A stretch of DNA of 64,000 nt. Origin: Phylloscopus collybita (Eukaryota; Chordata; Aves; Passeriformes; Phylloscopidae). The first letter of the stretch is position 1. Each line of letters begins with the position of its first letter. The notes under the pieces were generated by a model. It saw nothing but the letters and a program-made list of their open reading frames with translations, was not told where the DNA came from and did not search any database. The stretch is taken from assembly GCA_027886175.1 (NCBI GenBank), contig JAJNNQ010000075.1, positions 83,741,001 to 83,805,000 on the forward strand, in the 5' to 3' direction. Below, one piece after another: positions 23,882-37,600 of this stretch. A program made the translations under genes and the position numbers.

Positions 23882-26016
23882 CAGATAGACATGCACATGA
23901 AAGAAAGTATCTTATGGCAGGAACCCCCTGCAACAGGTTTCTGAGTGGAGTGAGCTTTTCCAGAAGAGTTACTGACCCCTGGAATAGGGTTTCTATGACA
24001 AAAAAAGCTGACATAACCTTTAACTGTAAAGCCACGAACAGCTTTGTTATATTACTTGTTATGTCCTTGCCCTGGAAACAGTGGTGGCATTGTCTGCTGC
24101 TAATTGGGTTAAGGGGTCAGGGAGAGTTGGCACTGATATCAGAAGGGAAAAATAATTTAAAATTAAAAATTCCCCTTATGTGAGTCATACAAACTTGGGG
24201 GAATTTTAAATGAATGGCTTTAGTTTTAGGTCTATGTATATGATACTCTAATTTTTTTTTCCACATTGCAGATATATCAGATACAGTAAATACTCTTTAT
24301 CAATCTAATATATTTTGGTTATTTTAAGCCCCCTTACATTTATAAATCTGACTGGTGGATCTAATCACCTTTTTTTACATGCTGATTTTTCTCAGTACTT
24401 TATGTAAAGAGAAACCAAAGTCTCACACAGCGTTTCTAGCTCTCATGATTTTAATGTGGGTCTTGCAATATCTAGTGTTTTCTTTAAGTCTTGGCTCCTG
24501 GAGTTCAGTGATTACTTCAAGATCTTAGCTTTTTGTTTTGCAGCCCTTGAATTTCCAGGAAAATACTGAAAATCTGAATGCTAGAAGATCAAAAGTAACA
24601 ATTAAACAAACGAAAAAAATCTAGAAATGGCAGTTCTGGATGGTATTGTGGCTTTTACAGAGGCCTTTTAAAACCTTGGCAGTACAAAGTAATGGCAATA
24701 CTTTGAATATAATCAATTTGGATAGATCTGCTTGGAATTCAAATTGCCACCAGGGCTCCCACTATTAATGCTCTCTCCTAGAGGTGTGCAAAGCAAAGTC
24801 CTAGGGCTAGTTGTTTCTGACTTTTAGAGATATGAATCCTGCTTTGGGAATTACCTTTTCTAGAGTGTCCCAGCCTAAAACCCCAGATGGGCTGTCTTCT
24901 TTAAAGCTTTATGAAGAGCCCTTGCTCTTCTGCTGCAGATAAAGTCTCATAATGGCTGACACCATGATGGCCTTGCAATCAGTTCTGCAAATGGATACCA
25001 AATCTGAAAGATACATAACACTCTCGTGCTAAAGGCTTCTGTCAAGCTGCCTGTTACTTTTGTTTTCTTTCCAGAGGTGCTAATTTCCAGAGATAAAGAG
25101 CTGACTGCTCCTGGTGAGAAATGCAAAGGACCTTGCAAAAGCTATTAAGTGTGGGAAATTAACAAACATGGGAAGCAAATGGTTGAATATATGAGTTTCA
25201 CTCAATTAACTTTTTAACAAACAAAACCTTCAGTGGTAGCTCCCTACTATTCCAGCTGTTCTGTGTTTGGTGTCAAGCTAAGTGTTACTTAGCCCAGGGA
25301 GGGGCAAAGTTTTAGCCTGGGGAAGGCAGGAGGAACTTTTAAGTTTTGCTGTAGTTATCTTTTTTGCCACAGATTAGCCTTTCCTTCTCTTTCAGCATGA
25401 GAACATTATTGCCCACACCGTGTGGAAAGTGCAAGTTAAGGCAGGTGTCTAACAGAGGGACTTCACTTCACTGTGAAATCTCGTCGAAGCTGCCCTCTGT
25501 GCCATTCAGTACAGAAGCAAGAGCAGACAAACGTGTGGTGTAATCGATAAATTCAGCCCTTTATGCACCATGTTCTCCCTCCATGAAGCAGGGGTGGGTT
25601 GGGATCTTCTCTTCGTAAAGTCCTGTCCAACTTCAGAGACTGCCCAAGCACAGAGCAAGAGCTGCAGGGGCTTGGTGGTACATTTCATCTTAGGTCCTCT
25701 GCCAGCATACCAGGAGAGTGGGTTGTGTCTTTGGGATGGGAAGACAGGTAGTAGACTTGAGCATGTGACCTTGCCTACTTTCTGAAGACTGAAAAAAGTC
25801 CCCACTAAGCAGAGGTTTATGCTTTCCATGTGCTTCACAGTCCCTATACTTTCTGTCTGTACAATACAGTTTAATGTGTTCTGAAATCTTGTGTTACCTG
25901 ATCGCTGAATTAAATTATATTCTTAAGGATATCAATAGCCAGCTACTGGAAAGTTTGCCATCATAAAAGAGCTCCTTTTTGCTCTTGCTTAATAAACACA
26001 TTAATCATAATTCAGC
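23881..26016. other. Non-coding stretch, nothing recognised
   Basis: Short frames at 25506-25838 (minus) and 25570-25785 (plus) overlap on opposite strands with no domain in either. No repeat family was recognised. Confidence 0.5.
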
Positions 26017-26036
26017 GGGGGGGGGGGGGGGGGGGG
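26017..26036 (+). repeat. Poly(G) tract, 20 G
   Basis: A run of 20 G residues on the plus strand. Long mononucleotide G runs are rare compared with A/T runs, can form quadruplexes, and are sequencing-error prone, so the true length may differ. Confidence 0.85.
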
Positions 26037-28306
26037 AAAGCCAGTCTTTTACAGTAAAACCATCTGCCCTTTGTTTCTTTTGTTCAAAGAAAAAGACATA
26101 AAATTGAAGTTCCTTTAAAATTTTCCATGATAAGTGTTTCTCCGATTTCTTTTTCAGCTTTCTCTAATTTGTACGAAGGAGACTTTGATTGATTGAAACC
26201 CCCTGGTAAACCTTTAAGTCCTTAACCACTTACTGCTTGCTTGATATAGCATTTGCTGTTGTTTATAGTCTGCTATCCATAGGATTGGTTTTCGGTGTAA
26301 TGAAGTACTAAAAATCTCATAGAGTTGTATCAACTTGGGTGTTCTGCGGTTAGCATGGCGGTTGTTATGCCTAATTCCCACAGCAGAGAGGGGGAGTTGG
26401 GGGGAGCATCATAAAGAACAAAAGTTAGTGGATTGCCAGCTGAGTAAAGCCCTCACTGTGAACAGGTTTGGGTAATAGCAATATTTCTAAAGAGGAGGGT
26501 AATGACACTTAAGTGAGGTTGGTCTTAGTAAGCAGTTGCAGGTCTGGATCCAATAATGTATCATTTACTGCGTCTGGAATAGATCGCTTGAATAAATTAA
26601 GTGAACTCTTACCCTGCTGTGAGCTTTCTTGCTGTGTGCTCTGTGCTTATTAGCCTCCTAGCCCCTAGTTTGACCCTGTTCCTTTCTTAAATTAATGCAT
26701 CTCCAATTCCCTAATCTAGCCGTTTCTTTTTTTTTTTTAATCTCATGTTTCTTTGTTTCCACCCAACTTGAGGAAATAGCTGAGGAGTTTTCAACTGTTT
26801 ACCCAGAGGCAAAATTAACAGGTGCATTCAGGGTTATTGTGAGGCTCATCAGATGCACAGAGGGCTTGGCTCAGCTCCCACTCTGATAAACAGAACAGTA
26901 TTGTAAATTAATTGAAAACCGACCAAGATGAAAGTATCAATTAACACATAGGTATAGTTTTTAATTTTTAAAAAATTATTTTTATAGCGACAGGGAGACA
27001 TTTTTAAAGGGGCATTTTTAAAATGTCAGGATCTTATTTTCTATGCTAAAGACAGAAGACATTATGGTCAAGATTTGGTGAGGGGGTAGAACTATAAAAG
27101 AAAACGCATAACTTTTTAGTGAGTCATAGCACTTTGAGCCATTATTAGCTGATAATATGACACAAAGAGAGGATTTTTCAACTTGAGAGTTGTTTCTCCT
27201 TTGTTCAAAATGGAAAATGCTTTTAATGCAGAAATATCCTCACCACTGCACAGTCTGATTTTTGACAGAAATTCTGCATTCATGATACAATCAAGAAGGC
27301 ATGAAAGCGCATTTTCAGTCATTTCCCTGATTTAGTTTGGAAGGATTTTGCAAGTATGGAGCAGAGGGTGTAAAGGTTAAGAAGAAATGCTTTATGTGTT
27401 ATGTCTTCATCCAGGGATCACTTACAGGAGATTCTAGTCAGCTCCACTTTATATTGAAAGGCTTTTCAGTAAGAACAAAAACTCTTTAAGATTCACCTTC
27501 GTCATTGTGAAAAACTAAACCTCATATTTTTCAGAGAACTCTGTCTCCCTCTAAGCGCTTCTAAAGACAAAAGGCCATGAAAAGTTCTTTGTTGCAAGGA
27601 GTTTTGCAATCCTTCATGTGTCACAATATGTGAAGGCAGCCTAGTTTATAAAATATCAGGAAGTTCATGATGAGCTGTTTAGTGACCTTGTAATAATCTG
27701 TCATTTCAGGCAGATTCTGTGCCATCTGAGCCTTTTAATGGTCATTTAGAAAACTGAATTCAATAAGACCGGAAAATAATTACCGCTCTGTTTGGCAGAT
27801 AAAGATATGCTGGAAGATGCAAGAATTCTTTGGGTATTTCCTTATAGTGTTTTGGAGACAACAGATTTTTCCAATGGATTATAGAATAATGAGTATATAA
27901 ATGCAGCATCAATTACAAAAATTGTTCTTCTGTGCTATACTTGGGAGTGTTGGCTGACATTGTTTTGGGGGAGTCACAGAATAGGTAGGACAGCTGTCTG
28001 GTGTCTGACACTCTGGACTCATTTGCAGTGTAAAGAGTAGAATAGGATGGAAATATCAAGATGGCAGCAATACCTTCATGGTGAAAAGCTGAATGGTGTT
28101 GTAACGTACTGCATTTAGTATGCAGCATTGAACTCCTCACCTGTACTCTGCATAACCTCTTCCAAGCTGTAGTTAGGTGTTCCAGATGCCAGTGCAAGTC
28201 TGTAAAACTCCTCAATGGAAGGTAGGGTTGTAGATGGTGCCTCCAGCCCTTTTGTAGTTTTCATACATCAAGCAACTTCGGGGGCTAAAAAGGGAGAAAG
28301 ACATTA
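26037..28306. other. Non-coding stretch, possible conserved block
   Basis: No gene recognised. The 26520-26720 part, with AATTAAGTGAACTCTTACCC and TTCTTAAATTAATGCATCTC, has the look of conserved regulatory DNA but no decisive mark. Frames at 26695-26886, 27116-27322 and 27913-28215 lack domains. Confidence 0.45.
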
Positions 28307-28356
28307 ATTGGGACTACAATGTCTTTAAGGTCCCTTCCAAGCCATGCTATGACTCA
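28307..28356 (+). mobile_element. Short CR1 LINE 3'-end fragment
   Basis: The plus strand reads TTGGGACTACAATGTCTTTA then AGGTCCCTTCCAAGCCATGC and ends TATGACTC. This fits the terminal 50 bp of a CR1 3' tail. It is diverged and very short, and no coding region remains. Confidence 0.6.
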
Positions 28357-29573
28357 GCTTTGGTGGCTAATATACAATATCAGTACTGATAATGATCACA
28401 AGACAGTCTGAGCTCCTTAGCAACTGTGTACATTTTCTCCCCTTCCTTGTTTCTCAGTCAATGTTAATTAATTATTTTGATATCTGTGCTTCCTCTGCAG
28501 GCTCCTATGGCAGCATAGGTTGCACTGAAAGTTGTCAGGGAACAAACTGGATTAGGTTGGTTGAAGACAAATAGGTGATTTCCTTGCTCAAGGTTTCTCT
28601 GTTTCTTATATCTACACTGACAGGTTTGTCACATAATCCTATCTGTTCTTTTGCTTCATTTTCTGTAAGTTTTTCATCCTTAAGACTACACTGGTTAAAG
28701 TCTTGTTTAGACCATTCCAGAGGCTGTCTGAGTATCCTACAATGTTCCTATTAAAAGACGAAAAGAGAAAGGACATACAGAGAAGGACATCCTCTGATTT
28801 TGTAGCTCAGGTGATCAGCAAAGAACAAATCGTGTTTTGGAATTGATGAACCAATTAAGAGACGTAGGCAATAGCTGGGGGATTCCAATGTACCTACAAA
28901 AGATAAGATAGTATTTTTCCTTACGGATCAGGTCAGAGTGGAGGTACAGAAGGATTGGGGATGCTTCCAGCTGTATTGGTTTTTGTGAGTGAGAGGTTGC
29001 TTCTGTCTCCAAGTTAATTAGTTCTGTAGTTTTTCCAACATGGCTGCATGTTTCCGACAGGTTTGCAGATCTAAGTTTGATGCTGTTATTCTTAGTGAAG
29101 GTGAGTAGATCTGTGTGTTTCTCTTGGCATCCCTGTGTCACTCTAGACGCTGTGTAGGTCTGCGTAGGTCGTGATTGCTTCAGAGCTGCCTCATCTTTGA
29201 GATAAGCAAGAGGCAAGAGCTTCTCAGTTGCCAATCTCCTTAACAGTAGAATGAGATGCTATTCAAGTGCTATCTCTGTTGGAGACCCCGTGCTCACTTT
29301 CATGTTTTTGATCACCATGAAGTAATTCATTTAGATGTCAGAAGGATTAATTAATATATCACTGAAATTAACATAGACACTGTTCAGTTGCAAAGCTATT
29401 GCTGTCTGTACTATCCAGACTCAAGCCGTGCTATAATGTTTACTTTTTGCTCTCAGTCAAGAATTTCTTCCAGCTGTAAAGGGGAAAACATGATATGGTT
29501 TACATTTCTATAATTAAAGTTTGAACACACAACTATAGATATGGGGACTTAGGGACATTGTGGAACATCAGGA

Positions 29574-29685
29574 AGGTTTTTTTGGTTTTGTGGGTCTGTT
29601 GAGGGGTTTTGTTTGTTTGTTTTACTTTTTTGTTGTTGTTTTGGGTTTTTTGTTTGTTTGGTATTTTGTTTTTGGGGTTTTTTTA
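29574..29685. repeat. T/G-rich low-complexity tract
   Basis: Runs of T interrupted by G, including TTTG, TTG and TTTTTGGGGT units. It is strand-asymmetric. It is the complement in style of the A/C-rich tract at 8188-8300, but it is not a sequence duplicate of it. Confidence 0.85.
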
Positions 29686-31692
29686 AGAGAAGGCTGTATT
29701 TTTAAATTAGAAATCAGGGAAGTCTAGGAGAACAAATGTGGGGTTTGTTGTTTGGGTTTTCTTACTTTAGTTTTTCCAAGAGAGCTGAAGCGTCATTTGT
29801 ATGGTGAATACTCATGTAATGATAATTGTGTGAATTGAACCCAAAGTTGTTTACACTTTCTGAAGTTGTGAAGTGCACAGTGCAATGGTAGTTATAATGA
29901 CCCTTGTTTTACAGGGAACTTACTCTGTAGATAGCAGAGAGTGTGGGCAGATTTCCTTGAGCCACACTGCACTACTCTAGAAGGAACTGGGTTTTTTCTG
30001 CTGATCTCATTGGACCAACTACCATTGAGATGAATGAAAGGAATTCCTTGGGAAAATGAAATACAATATTTTTTTCCTAGCATTTTCATGCCTTTGTCTG
30101 GGTCTCCATCCTATGACTTCTTGCTCTGGGAGCGAGGCTTACTTTAGCATTTGCAGGAAGTCTGATTCAACTGAAAGACTTGAGCCTATAAATATTTGTA
30201 GTTCCATAGCTATGTCCTTGATACCAGCGTGTTGTTTCCTACTTCTTGATTTATTGCATCCAAGAAGATTCCTGAAGAATTCTTTAAATTACTTCCGAAA
30301 AAGTATAAGGCACAACATCCTAATATTTCTGTTCTGCATCTTAAAACCACATTTTCAAATGCAATGGAAGCATGTATTAAGAAGAGAAATTACACTAATT
30401 CAGTAGGATAAGAGCCATTTTGCTCTACAGTTTTTTAAACTTTATTGTGGTTTTTAGAAATAGCTGAAGGTAGGAATGAATAGTCATTCTCAACAGGGAA
30501 TATCTGACTTTGAATTCTCTGGAACATTCCAGTGCTGTTGAATAATCACTTTTGTGATTAATCACTTTGCATGTGAGGTAAATATGTATGTCTGTGTGAG
30601 GGTCATGAGGCATTTCATTTACATGTTAGAAGTAAGCTTTATATATTTATTTTTAAGAGAAGAAAAATATTTTAGAATGCCTTCTTTTCAGAGGTAATGT
30701 GTAGAAAGAATATGCAACTTTTAAAGGCAGGTAGGCTATCATGCTCGTTTACAATACATTCTATAGAGTGCAAATTACCTGTAAATTAAACACTTCTGGA
30801 AGTAAGATAACTACATGCAAATAAATAATTAACTTGAAAACTTCTTAATATGTGTTTTGTGCAGTAGCTTGGATTTTGGAGGGGAAGCATTGAGTTTAAG
30901 TTACACAGTTGTGAGCCAGGCTGTTGATTAACTGTGTTAGAGGAATATTCCAAAGCTGAAAACTACTTATAAATCCCCTTATGTGTGTCAGTGGCTCTGC
31001 CACTACAAAGACTTGCATATATGCTGTGCCATAGGAGCATTCCCCTCGAGGTGACAACCCATGCTGAGTGAAATCAAGGGTAATTCTAAGTGTTTTCAGG
31101 CTCAGATTCTGCTTGAGAAGCTGAGTATGTACATGTACATATGCAAACACTGTCACATTAAAAATGCACTTTAAAAATGAGTGTTTATAGCTGACCAGTG
31201 TTTCTCTGTGCTTTTTGCCGGGTTCTTCACGTTTATGTTAGTCTATAGCAACACTGGCAGTGGAAAGTTCGTGGATCTTAAACTAGGCTGGCTGCTAACA
31301 AAGGAAGATTTTAGATTATATAGTAACCTGCTATCCTTATCAGCTAAAATCATCTTGTACTAACTCTCAATAGCCTTTTGAGGGAGGCAAAATATACCCA
31401 GGCCATTGCACAAGATTTTATCGATCTGAATTCTCTCTCCAGCTCTGCACAGAACTGGGAAGCTTCAATGGCCGTGGAAAGGCCTGGGTATCTGCTTCAA
31501 ACCCTCCTGCTCGCAGACCTGGAGGCCTTGCAGGTGGATTTTGCCTCTGGGAGGATGGATGCATGTTACCCTTTGCCTCCTGCATTGATGGCTCTTCTAG
31601 GGCCATCAGCTGCTTCTTCTAGAGAAGCAGAGCATCTGGAGAGTTTTTTTACAACTTGGAGAAGCATTAACTCTGAGAAGCTATTTGTGTTG

Positions 31693-31734
31693 TTCGAAGC
31701 ACAGCTACTCCCTGGTACTGTCATCTTCTCACCC
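31693..31734 (+). other. 14-codon segment resembling 42750-42791
   Basis: Within the plus frame 31378-31746, the residues FEAQLLPGTVIFSP match FKAQLLPATMIFVP in the minus frame at 42791-42750 at 10 of 14 positions. Nucleotide identity is only about 26 of 42, and many differences fall at synonymous third positions. It may be a fragment of an old repeated coding sequence, or chance. No family was recognised. Confidence 0.25.
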
Positions 31735-33899
31735 ATGGGAACATGACCTCATGGAAAAGCGTGTGTGGGCTCAGTGTCATCATTTAAGCATGTCAGAGAA
31801 TTGTTGTTTTTCACCCTGCACTCCACTCCTGTTACCGGAGAGGAACGCTGAGCTCATAATCAGTAACAGAAATCTTGTTTGATGCTTCTGTTAATAAACA
31901 TTGCACTGAGTGAAGTTTATTGTCTCTCTGATGCATGCCATCCTCTAACACAGTAAAAATGCAGTTAGCAGATGCTGGCCACACCACACAATTCCTTACA
32001 AATGTATCTTCTAATTTTTTCATGTTTTATAGTGGAAACTAAGCATGCCCCTTTCATTGGAAGGAAGAAGATGTATCTGATTTGGAGTGACTGGAGTAGT
32101 AAGTCAAGGGCAGAATGATGGATCTGAGATATGCTTGAAGGGATAATTGTACACAACTAGTAAAGCTGGTAAATATTTAGGGGTCATGGGTTAAATGTCA
32201 GAGCCACAGTACTTGAGCTCAACTCCATAAAGTATCAAGAATGACTGGTAATTAAATCCAGGGTATATTTCACCAAAGGGAAATAAATTTGACAGCTAAC
32301 AACCAATACTGGATTACCACCTCTCAGAGGTTAGGGATCATGCTAGTAATTGTAAGTGGTTTACAGTTGTTAACGTAATAGTAATAGGTAGAATGATTGC
32401 TTACTCATAGACATCACAATACCAAGCAAGACTGTATCTTCTGGATGTTAAAGAGAAAAAGAAGTCCTCCAATCATTACAGTGACTTAATTTTATTTCAC
32501 TTGGCATTTTGCTGTTTGAAATAAACATCCTTAGGCTATTCCTGCTCAAATCTCAAAAGTGAAGGTAATTGTGATACAATGTCCTCAACTCTTCCCTGAA
32601 GTTGAACGTAAGAAATATTTAAAGTTGTAATAACAAAGTGGCTTTCTATTTTTCTGAGGTTTTTTACGTTTAAAAATCAACATGGACAAAAATGTCTGCA
32701 TTTAATGATCGTGACAAACCCCTTTCTTTCCCTGCTCCACCCCCCTCACTCCCCATCCCCAAGATGGTTTTTACCAGTGAATAATCCTGTCTTTATTAAG
32801 CTCTCCTTAGTGGTCTGCTAAGGTCTTGCTTTTATTAAAAAAATTTAGCCAAAATTTTTAAGATACACTTAAAACCATGGTTGATAATTTACATGGTTTT
32901 GCATACTGGAAAGGGGTGCACAGATCTGATGCAGCATTTATTAATTGAAGAATTTCCTATGTTGTGTTTCAGGTGATTACCTAGCCTAGATACCAACTAC
33001 TTCTTATCAGGACTTGGTAGTTTTTATGTTTCTCATCAGAGGGAGGTGCAGAAGGAGGTGCTTAGCACAAGCTCCGGCTAGAGAAAGGATACAAGACTTG
33101 ACAGCAGATTTGGAGACATTATTTAAATTGGAACAAAACACAGAGCTTTAAAAATGCTTAATCAAGCGATCTCATTATTTTGAGAAGTTTGAAAGAGAAG
33201 ATTCTCTGTTTCTGCCTGCTCTTGCTTTGACTCCATTTGGAATTTTGCATCACCAAGGGTTTCTTGTAGTCATGTAATCATGCAGAGAATGTTATATTTG
33301 GGTACAAGAAGCGTACTTTTTCACAAGTATGACAAATAGGACTTCATAATCTTCAGGTCTGAGGAGGAAGGCAAACTGGGCCAGTTTATGTAATCATAAG
33401 TAATTGTCATGGATAAAAAGGTAATCAAAAATATCCGTGTCTAGAGTTTTCAACAGTATTAAGTATAGTTCTTCTTACCCAGGTGGGTGACCAGCAATGG
33501 TAGAGACAGGGCTGTGATTTGAAAGCTTGACTGCTGCTTGTAACTGAATAGAATGTGTTGGTGTTTGACACTGCAGTTCCTCCTGGCAACTTGTGCTGCG
33601 TTGCAGGTCTGCATCTCCAACTTGGATTAAGTTACCTGGAGTGGTAATCATGTAAGTGACAGCAAAGACAAAGAAACTGTCACCATGAAGAAACTTAAAT
33701 AAATTCCTTGTGCTTGCAGGTCTCTATAATTTTTGTCAGAATCCTCCTACTTGCCATAATAAAAAGGGCAGTTTGCTTTTCCTTGCCTCACAGAGAGAGC
33801 AACAACCTTGACTCAGCTGTGCAAAAATGAGGTGATGTGTAACAAACTTGAGCAATTTTATTTATTTGTTTAGGGGAATTTTGTTTGGTTTGAGGGCTC

Positions 33900-34679
33900 T
33901 TGGATTTTTTAATACTTTGCTGTTACCAGCAAGCTTCCTACTGGAACAGAAAGTTTCTCCAGGGTTCTCAGGGGACAAGTGGGTTTGTTAGAGTGGTCTC
34001 CAATCAATGGCTATCTGTCAGTGACATCAGCAGTGCTATTGCCCACTTGTTGCCTTCTTCTCTTCCTCACTGTTTTTCTCTCTGCTCATCCCCTCCCCCT
34101 TGCCTTTTTCTCCTCTGTGGTCATTCAGCTGTGGGCAGTCATAATGCCTGGCACAGCCCTTGGTTTGTCTTTCAGGTCCTCCTGTTTCCTCCTTGTGAGG
34201 CCCAGAGGTTTCCAATGTCTGCAGTCCTTTCAGGTCTTCCTTTCAGAAAGGCAAAAGCTGCTGTGGAGATCCTGTCCAGACCTGTGGGAAAGTGCAGCCC
34301 AGCAATAGCTATTAATACTGTTCCTTTCCCAGTCCTGAAAGGAACTCCCAACAGGAAGGTTTCAGTGCTCTGCACGACTTTGCAGCTTCGTTTTAACTCT
34401 TTGGCTGCTACATCATTAAGCTGCCCCAACAAAGCTGCCTTGGCTTTTTTTGCCAAATGCTCATTGTCTCTTGATGTAATTGCTAGCAGAAGTTTGCCAT
34501 TAAGTGTCTTTACAACAGCATTTTTCCCACTCCTCCCCAGGGAGATGCTAGGAGTGCTTGATTCAGAGATCTTTGATGGCAGCTTCAGTATTTGGAAGTA
34601 TGTCTTTAGTGTCACCATGGTTAATAAAAGTGCTTTAAGGGGTGGTATCAACAGGTTAGCTTGGCTTTCCACTAAATGA
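33900..34679 (+). other. Unusually long open region, two strands
   Basis: The plus strand is open for 259 codons from 33900 to 34679, the longest frame in the window. A 166-codon frame on the minus strand (34672-34172) lies wholly inside it. The minus frame looks more protein-like: it is lysine- and alanine-rich with helix-prone stretches such as NEHLAKKAKAALL and NDVAAKEL, and its codons tend to start with purines. The plus product is Ser/Leu/Cys/Pro-rich, as antisense translations often are. I recognise no family, signal peptide, catalytic motif, splice context or retroelement hallmark. It could be a decayed retrocopy, an unannotated exon on the minus strand, or chance in locally GC-richer DNA. 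Confidence 0.3.
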
Positions 34680-37600
34680 TTGTGCAGTGTGAAAGGGTTT
34701 GCATGCTAACCTTCTTGGAGTGTGGTTTGCCCTGCTCCCTGAGGCTTTGCTCTCCTTCAGCCTGCATATTTCACATTAATGGCATACTGCATGTGCACTG
34801 CAAGGGAAGAATGGAGCTTCTCATTGCTCTCTGGCAATCGCTGTCAGCTTGTGTCATTTTTGACATAGGATAGGTATCTGCCTCTTCTGGCCTCTTTTAT
34901 AGGAAAATTAATAATAAGAAATAATAGGGGGAAGGGATTTATCATTGCTACATAGGGTAAGCAGTTTGCAGAGATGATTAATTTTAGGCATATTTAAAAG
35001 TGCCAAGTATTCATGATATAGCCACTGAAATACAAACACTGCAAGTTCTCTCTAGGGGCATTTTTTGCAGTTTTTTATGGTTTTCCCCTCCAGGAAACAA
35101 AAATAATTTAGTCAGTTTCACTTTTGTTTCTAGACTGATTCTAATCAAGGTCATCCAAGTACTTTGAGGCCGGGCAGCAGATTACTGCATTTGCACCTTA
35201 ACATGAAAGTATTTCCTCTGTAAAATTGAAAAGTCAGGTTTATCCTTCTTATCTGTGTTTAACATCTGTGCTTATTTGTCATACATAGTTTTAAAAATTA
35301 TTTCTATGGTTCTGTGAAAAAATTTGGTTTATGAATGTAGTCATCAACACGGTTATTGGTAAAATGTCTGCCAGCAAGATTTTCCTGGTGGTTATTGCCT
35401 AAACAGCAAAAAGAAAGAAGCATAATAATAGCAGTTTATTTGTACATTCCTGGCATTTTTAAATTTAGTATTACTTTTTCTAATTTTAATGGAAGATGCA
35501 GGATTGTAGTAGCGCCACAGTGTTGCTATGATGAGAATATCCCAAAAGCATAACTGTATAATTGTGATGGAGTTTTTGTGTTACTCCATTCTTACACAAT
35601 GCTTTCCTTTAGAGCTCCCAAGAAAAATAGGATTGCTGCCTAAAAACTGTACCTAAAAAGCACCAGTTGAAACGCTTCTTCTCTTTTTATTAAAAAAAAG
35701 CACAAATACATGTTCTTTGTGGAAAACTAAATTATGTAAGAAAATAAATGCTACTTAAGAGGAAATGTAACAGATGAAGTATAAAGAGTTCTACTTCCTG
35801 TATTTTGTTTTTTAACCTTTCCCAAACTTTCTCTATTGTAAAGTTAAAACAAAGTCTTATCAGTGAGTGCCATATAGCAGCAGCTGGATAGCATTAGAGC
35901 CCTCTGTATGAGCTATTCTTCTTCATTACCTTTTTCATGACAGCTCTTACTTTGCACACAAAATGTAACTTTGTATTGGGTGGAGATTTATGTAATTTTG
36001 GTGTCTTCCATTCTGAATTAAAGCATGACCGTGGTGGAAATGGGGGGGGTTACAGGTAGGATCATTAGAAATTTATGGGAGAAAATGAGATGAAATTTAA
36101 AATGTTCAGTGCAAAAAACATGTGTTTATACAAGGACTTTAATAATACCCCTTTCTCTGGCCCCACCTTGAATCATCCCTTCTCCCTTCATTTCATGTCA
36201 GTGAAAGGAGATCATTACTTTGGTTGGTTCAGGGAGAGTGTTGGATGGCAAATCTGTTTCTGGTTTCTGTGTGTATTAAATAATCTGTCGGGTGCATTCC
36301 TGTTAGAGCAAAAATTGCACACAGTCTTGTTCATTATCTGATAAATTGATCTGATTAAACTTTAACTTCTAATGTTTATTTAAAATGTCGCTAATTTATT
36401 TAAATAGTAATTTAAATTTGGAGCCAGCAGAGTAATCTGCTACTAGAACAGCATTCAGGCCTGGAGGAGTCAAGTTACATCTTGGATTTTTCTTCTAACA
36501 GTGCCATAAAGAGCATGGGAATGCTGGAGAAGTGTTACCGTCATTCCCTGGGGTGAGAAGGCATTGGTTTTTATTACAGTTTCTAATTACTAGAGGAGTT
36601 CAGGATTTTTCTGATAAAATATGTTATCAGAGAAAAAAAAAAAAAGTTGGTTTGTTTCAATCGAATGTTTGCAGGAGCATGCAAATTCTGGTGGCAGTCA
36701 ACAAAACAGGTTCAAGGCTTCATTATCTCTACCAGTGCTGGTTTTTATAGACCAGTGAGGCACATATTCAATCTCTCATTACAACGGTACATTTTGCCAT
36801 ATTACTGAACATTATTAAATGGGTATTTACAGCTCTGTTCACAAATTCTATGTTCTATTATTCTATAGGAATAATTTTGCAAGCAATTTCTTGAGCCTCG
36901 CCTCCCACATGCCACCTGAAACATCTGGTTTATTGGCTGTGGAGCTGCATGCTCTTTGGTCCAAAAATTGGAAAATATTTATACAAAGGCGTTATAACTC
37001 CAACAAAAAATTGCATGGGTGCAACCTGAGAATAGTCCCTAAGGTGTTTAAACAACACATCTGAAGGGCTAGGCTTCAAATCCCTGATGTGTTTTCAGTG
37101 AACTAGGGATTTAAGCGATACAGGCTCTCTACGTGTTGAGCAACAGGTGACTCTAGGATAGATCTGTCCTGGGGATGCTGTTTTGGTTTGTCTTCCCTCT
37201 CTCAACTTCAAAAGGCTTGTGTTCATACAGGTGTAAAGTGGAAAAGTTTTAGCATTGCAGAAAGGTTATTAGTAAGAAGACAGCGATTTCTCACCCAGAT
37301 CTGCCAGTTAGCCTTCCAGCTCTTTTGAGTGTGTTTAGAGTTGTCTACTTTTAAATATGCTCTAAGCAAGACCTGTTTGCAGCATGTATCAATGCTGCTG
37401 TTAGCCAAAGAGGCCAAGAACAGTAGTGGTGTCTTAAGGGATTATCCTACCCTGGAAATTAACTTCTTTATACTCTGCTCTGTTTCCATGCAAGTATTCA
37501 TGTTTGCTGATGAAGGCACCAGACCAGAGGAAGCCTGAAGTGGTGTTTCTTGTATGAATGTGAGTTTAGGCTGGTTTCCTAAGGAAACAAGGCTTAGGCA

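Larger units (their letters stand above)
28357..33899. other. Long non-coding stretch
   Basis: About 5.5 kb without a recognised gene. The 139-residue minus frame at 28815-29234 and the 122-residue plus frame at 31378-31746 have no identified domain. Part of the latter (31693-31734) resembles a frame at 42750-42791 on the other strand, as listed separately. A T/G-rich low-complexity tract lies at 29574-29685. The C-rich stretch near 32730-32760 is low complexity. Confidence 0.45.

Noticed and set aside
23748..24183. Overlapping frames of 95 and 142 residues on opposite strands
   Set aside because: Both cross the GT microsatellite and consist partly of its dipeptide translation. No domain elsewhere.
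28815..29234. 139-residue minus frame considered as an endogenous retroelement fragment
   Set aside because: No protease, reverse-transcriptase, integrase or gag-type motif visible, and no flanking long terminal repeats found.
29574..29685. TTTTGGGG-like strings resembling ciliate telomere repeats
   Set aside because: Irregular T/G-rich low complexity, not a tandem array. No telomeric meaning in a vertebrate.
31378..31746. 122-residue plus frame considered as a gene
   Set aside because: No domain, no splice context, and composition typical of chance frames. Only the 14-codon match to 42.75 kb is kept as a finding.
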